A stretch of DNA of 23,677 nt from an uncultured Lachnospiraceae bacterium (GTDB taxonomy: Bacteria > Bacillota > Clostridia > Lachnospirales > Lachnospiraceae). The position numbers were made by a program, and so were the translations under genes. Of this stretch, positions 21,778 through 23,677 are shown piece by piece. The DNA lies in the NCBI GenBank assembly GCA_949051815.1, contig CARQVR010000053.1, positions 1 through 23,677 of the forward strand, written 5' to 3'. Numbering within the stretch: the stretch's first letter is position 1; the number at the start of each line of letters is the position of its first letter. The notes below the pieces were generated by a model. The model had not been told where the DNA came from. It saw nothing but the letters and a program-made list of their open reading frames with translations, and did not search any database.

Positions 21778-22923
21778 TCAGTCGTACAGCACCCGCACCG
21801 CCTTGAAGGGCGAACGGTAAGACACGTTGGAAATTTTGATGCCGGTTTTGGGACTGCTGGCATGTACCACCTGTCCGTTTCCGATATAAATTGCCACATG
21901 GTTGATGGTTTTGCCCTTCGCATAGAAGATCAGATCGCCCGGCTTCGCCTCCGACACTTTAATGGTGGTCCCACAGTTCGCCTGTGTTCTTGAGGTTCGT
22001 GGAAGCTTCACGCCATACTTCTGGAAGACCTTCATCACAAAGCCTGAGCAGTCCGCCCCCTTCGTCAGACTGGTGCCGCCCCACACATAAGGATTCCCGA
22101 TAAATTCCTTCGCATACTGGCAGATATCCACCCGCACATCCGAAATACCCTGCCCGTAGAGCAGTTCCTGCATGGTAACCGCCGTGGCAAGCTGTGCGCT
22201 GACTTCCACATACTCCGCAGACACAAAGACCTCGTCGTCGTCCAAAAGCACCTTGACCCAGTCGCCCTCCACGGCCGCCACTTCCAGCTCCTCGCCCTGT
22301 GCCACCAGCGTGATCACCTCGGACTCCGTATTCGCCTCCGCCCTGACGTTGAGGCCGTCCGTGGCCACCTTTGCCACGGTAACCGCCAGCTCCTCGGCCT
22401 TAAATTTCGCGGGCACGCCCGTCAGAAGATACTCCAGACTGACGTACCCCTCCACGCTGCCGGACTTGATATGGGCCCATGTATCGTCCGTGTCAAGCAC
22501 TTCGCAGGCCGCATTTCTGGGAAGCTTCCCTACAAGCCTGCCGTCCTCCGCGGCGATGGCGCGGATATTCAGATTGTCACTCACATCCGCGATCCCCAGA
22601 TTCGTATAGCCCCAGTTGGCATTCTTCGCCCGCTCGTAGGCAAGCTCGTAATCCTCCGCCGTCTTGTCGGAAATCAGGATCTCGCCCGATCCGATGGCCT
22701 CTCCGTTGAGTACATCCTGCGCCGTCTCCGCCTTTTCCTGTGCACTTGTATCTCTCTCCGCGCTGTTGCCGCTGATCTGTCCGGCTTCTTCTGCGAACGA
22801 CTCATCCAGCTTCAACTGCCCGATCGGCAAAAGATCCGGTACAGGCGTGGATGCCTGTACCGCAAATGGTGTTTGTATTAACATAGCACACGTTATTATA
22901 GTTAAAACCTTCCGTCTCCTCAT
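21778..22923 (-). CDS. Secreted SH3-NlpC/P60 peptidoglycan hydrolase
   Basis: The 381-residue protein has a signal peptide (1-24, ending AVQA before ST), a charged low-complexity linker, two bacterial SH3 domains (about 115-165, NLNIRAIAAEDGRLVGKL; about 190-242, GLNVRAEANTESEVI), and a C-terminal NlpC/P60 domain (about 262-381). The catalytic residues are visible: Cys292 in KGADCSGFV, His342 in INHVAIYIGNG and His354 in VVHASS. Such enzymes cut D-Glu-to-meso-diaminopimelate bonds in wall peptides, with the SH3 domains binding the wall. The start has only a distant GAGAGG site. It follows the Na/Pi transporter gene after 38 bases. Confidence 0.93.
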   Translation of the reverse strand: MRRRKVLTIITCAMLIQTPFAVQASTPVPDLLPIGQLKLDESFAEEAGQISGNSAERDTSAQEKAETAQDVLNGEAIGSGEILISDKTAEDYELAYERAKNANWGYTNLGIADVSDNLNIRAIAAEDGRLVGKLPRNAACEVLDTDDTWAHIKSGSVEGYVSLEYLLTGVPAKFKAEELAVTVAKVATDGLNVRAEANTESEVITLVAQGEELEVAAVEGDWVKVLLDDDEVFVSAEYVEVSAQLATAVTMQELLYGQGISDVRVDICQYAKEFIGNPYVWGGTSLTKGADCSGFVMKVFQKYGVKLPRTSRTQANCGTTIKVSEAKPGDLIFYAKGKTINHVAIYIGNGQVVHASSPKTGIKISNVSYRSPFKAVRVLYD

Positions 22924-22961
22924 CCGGAACCAATTCCTCTCCCTGTTATCTGCCGTATTTT

Positions 22962-23677
22962 CTAGTTCGGCTCAAAATAGCTGTTTGCAAAAGCAATATT
23001 CGTAGCGTGATCCGCCACTCTCTCAAGCCCCGACACGATATCCGAGAACATCGCGCCCGCCTCGGGCGTACACTCGTTGTTGGAAAGCCGGTCAATATGA
23101 CGCTGCTGCAGCTCCTTCTCCTTCTCGTCGATGGCCTCCTCCAGATTTCTGATATCTTCCACATGCTCCTCCGTGCTCTTGACAAACATTTCAAAGGAGA
23201 AGCGCAGAAGCGTGTTGACCATGTCTATCATTTCGCCCAGCTCACGCTGCGCCGCCTTGGAAAAAACCACACCGGTCTTTTCTCTCTGTACCGCCGCATC
23301 CACAATATTCTCCGCATGGTCGCCGATCCGCTCGATGTCGTTGACCACATGGAACAGCGCGCCAATGCTCTTCAAGTCCTCTATCGGAAGGGTTGTCTGG
23401 TTAATCTTCACCAGATAGTTCGTGATGGCGTGGCTTAGGAAGTCGATGTTCTTCTCCACCTCGTACACCTCTCCGATCTCCTCATCATCCAGTGTAATCA
23501 GCGCGTTCATGGCGCGGTTTAAGTTCTCGTTCGCAAGGGAGCCCATACGGTCAAGCTCTTTAATCACTTCCACCACCGCTGTGGCAGGATTTAAGACCAC
23601 CTTCTCGCCGATATACTTAAGCTGGTAGCTGTCCCGGTAACCGATCTTCTTGTCGTCGCCGGGCACAAGCACATAAG
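22962..23677 (-). CDS. Na/Pi cotransporter family protein, C-terminal PhoU part (partial)
   Basis: The frame is open to the right edge, so the N-terminal part lies outside. The visible 238 residues begin in a YVLVPGDDKK stretch, as found just after the last membrane helix of bacterial Na/phosphate cotransporters (PF02690, NptA/YjbB type), and continue into a PhoU-like helical bundle: KELDRMGSLANENLNRAMNAL, EVEKNIDFLSHAITNYLVKI, FHVVNDIERIGDHAENIV and the second-repeat SDIVSGLERVADHATNIAF. The two E/DR-x-x-DHA-x-N motifs are the metal-contacting PhoU signatures. A free PhoU is less likely because free PhoU starts with a different N-terminus. It would import phosphate or control Pi flux. Confidence 0.85.
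   Translation of the reverse strand, partial: YVLVPGDDKKIGYRDSYQLKYIGEKVVLNPATAVVEVIKELDRMGSLANENLNRAMNALITLDDEEIGEVYEVEKNIDFLSHAITNYLVKINQTTLPIEDLKSIGALFHVVNDIERIGDHAENIVDAAVQREKTGVVFSKAAQRELGEMIDMVNTLLRFSFEMFVKSTEEHVEDIRNLEEAIDEKEKELQQRHIDRLSNNECTPEAGAMFSDIVSGLERVADHATNIAFANSYFEPN

Overview
The window looks like chromosomal housekeeping DNA of a Clostridia member, most likely Lachnospiraceae. I infer this from moderately GC-rich codon use, strong GGAGG-type ribosome binding sites, the lineage-typical gene set (DUF815 ATPase beside ppx/ppk, a folBK fusion, pyrB-pyrI, a Na/Pi cotransporter with a PhoU tail) and low-GC-Gram-positive-style promoters. I see no phage, plasmid, transposase, CRISPR array, tRNA or rRNA.

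Layout, left to right. Positions 1-2129 (+) hold the end of an ABC-F ATPase gene, a PHP phosphoesterase and a HAD hydrolase. Positions 2155-9391 (-) hold a co-directional run: pheA, a DUF815 AAA+ ATPase, ppx (with HD domain), ppk, maf and a small acidic protein; the ppx-ppk pair is a polyphosphate synthesis/breakdown module. At 9531-10568 (+) is a membrane-anchored DUF5050-type protein whose promoter lies back-to-back with that of pheA. Positions 10633-14306 (-) are a compact folate operon, folC-folE-folP-folBK. Positions 14418-16087 carry a small PF06541-like membrane protein (+), a PH-like protein (-) and a nitroreductase (+). Positions 16157-17605 (+) are pyrB-pyrI, an E. coli-type two-subunit aspartate transcarbamoylase, immediately behind a strong terminator. 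Positions 17595-21162 (-) are rpsO, pnp and a stand-alone HD-GYP protein. Positions 21341-23677 (-) are the C-terminal part of a Na/Pi cotransporter, an SH3-NlpC/P60 cell wall hydrolase and a small two-helix membrane protein.

The least expected content is between genes. (1) A short structured repeat occurs three times (about 296-350, 6831-6905, 18378-18452) plus one fragment (2132-2163). It is always oriented with transcription and just upstream of a start codon, and its stem pairs vary in a compensatory way. (2) The 317-base rpsO-pnp spacer carries a multi-hairpin element. (3) The rpsO leader shows two mutually exclusive pairings, as expected of an S15-responsive leader. (4) The pyrB start sits only about 30 bases after a terminator that abuts the preceding stop codon, suggesting attenuation. 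These structural points are read by eye; none has been folded or searched by computer.
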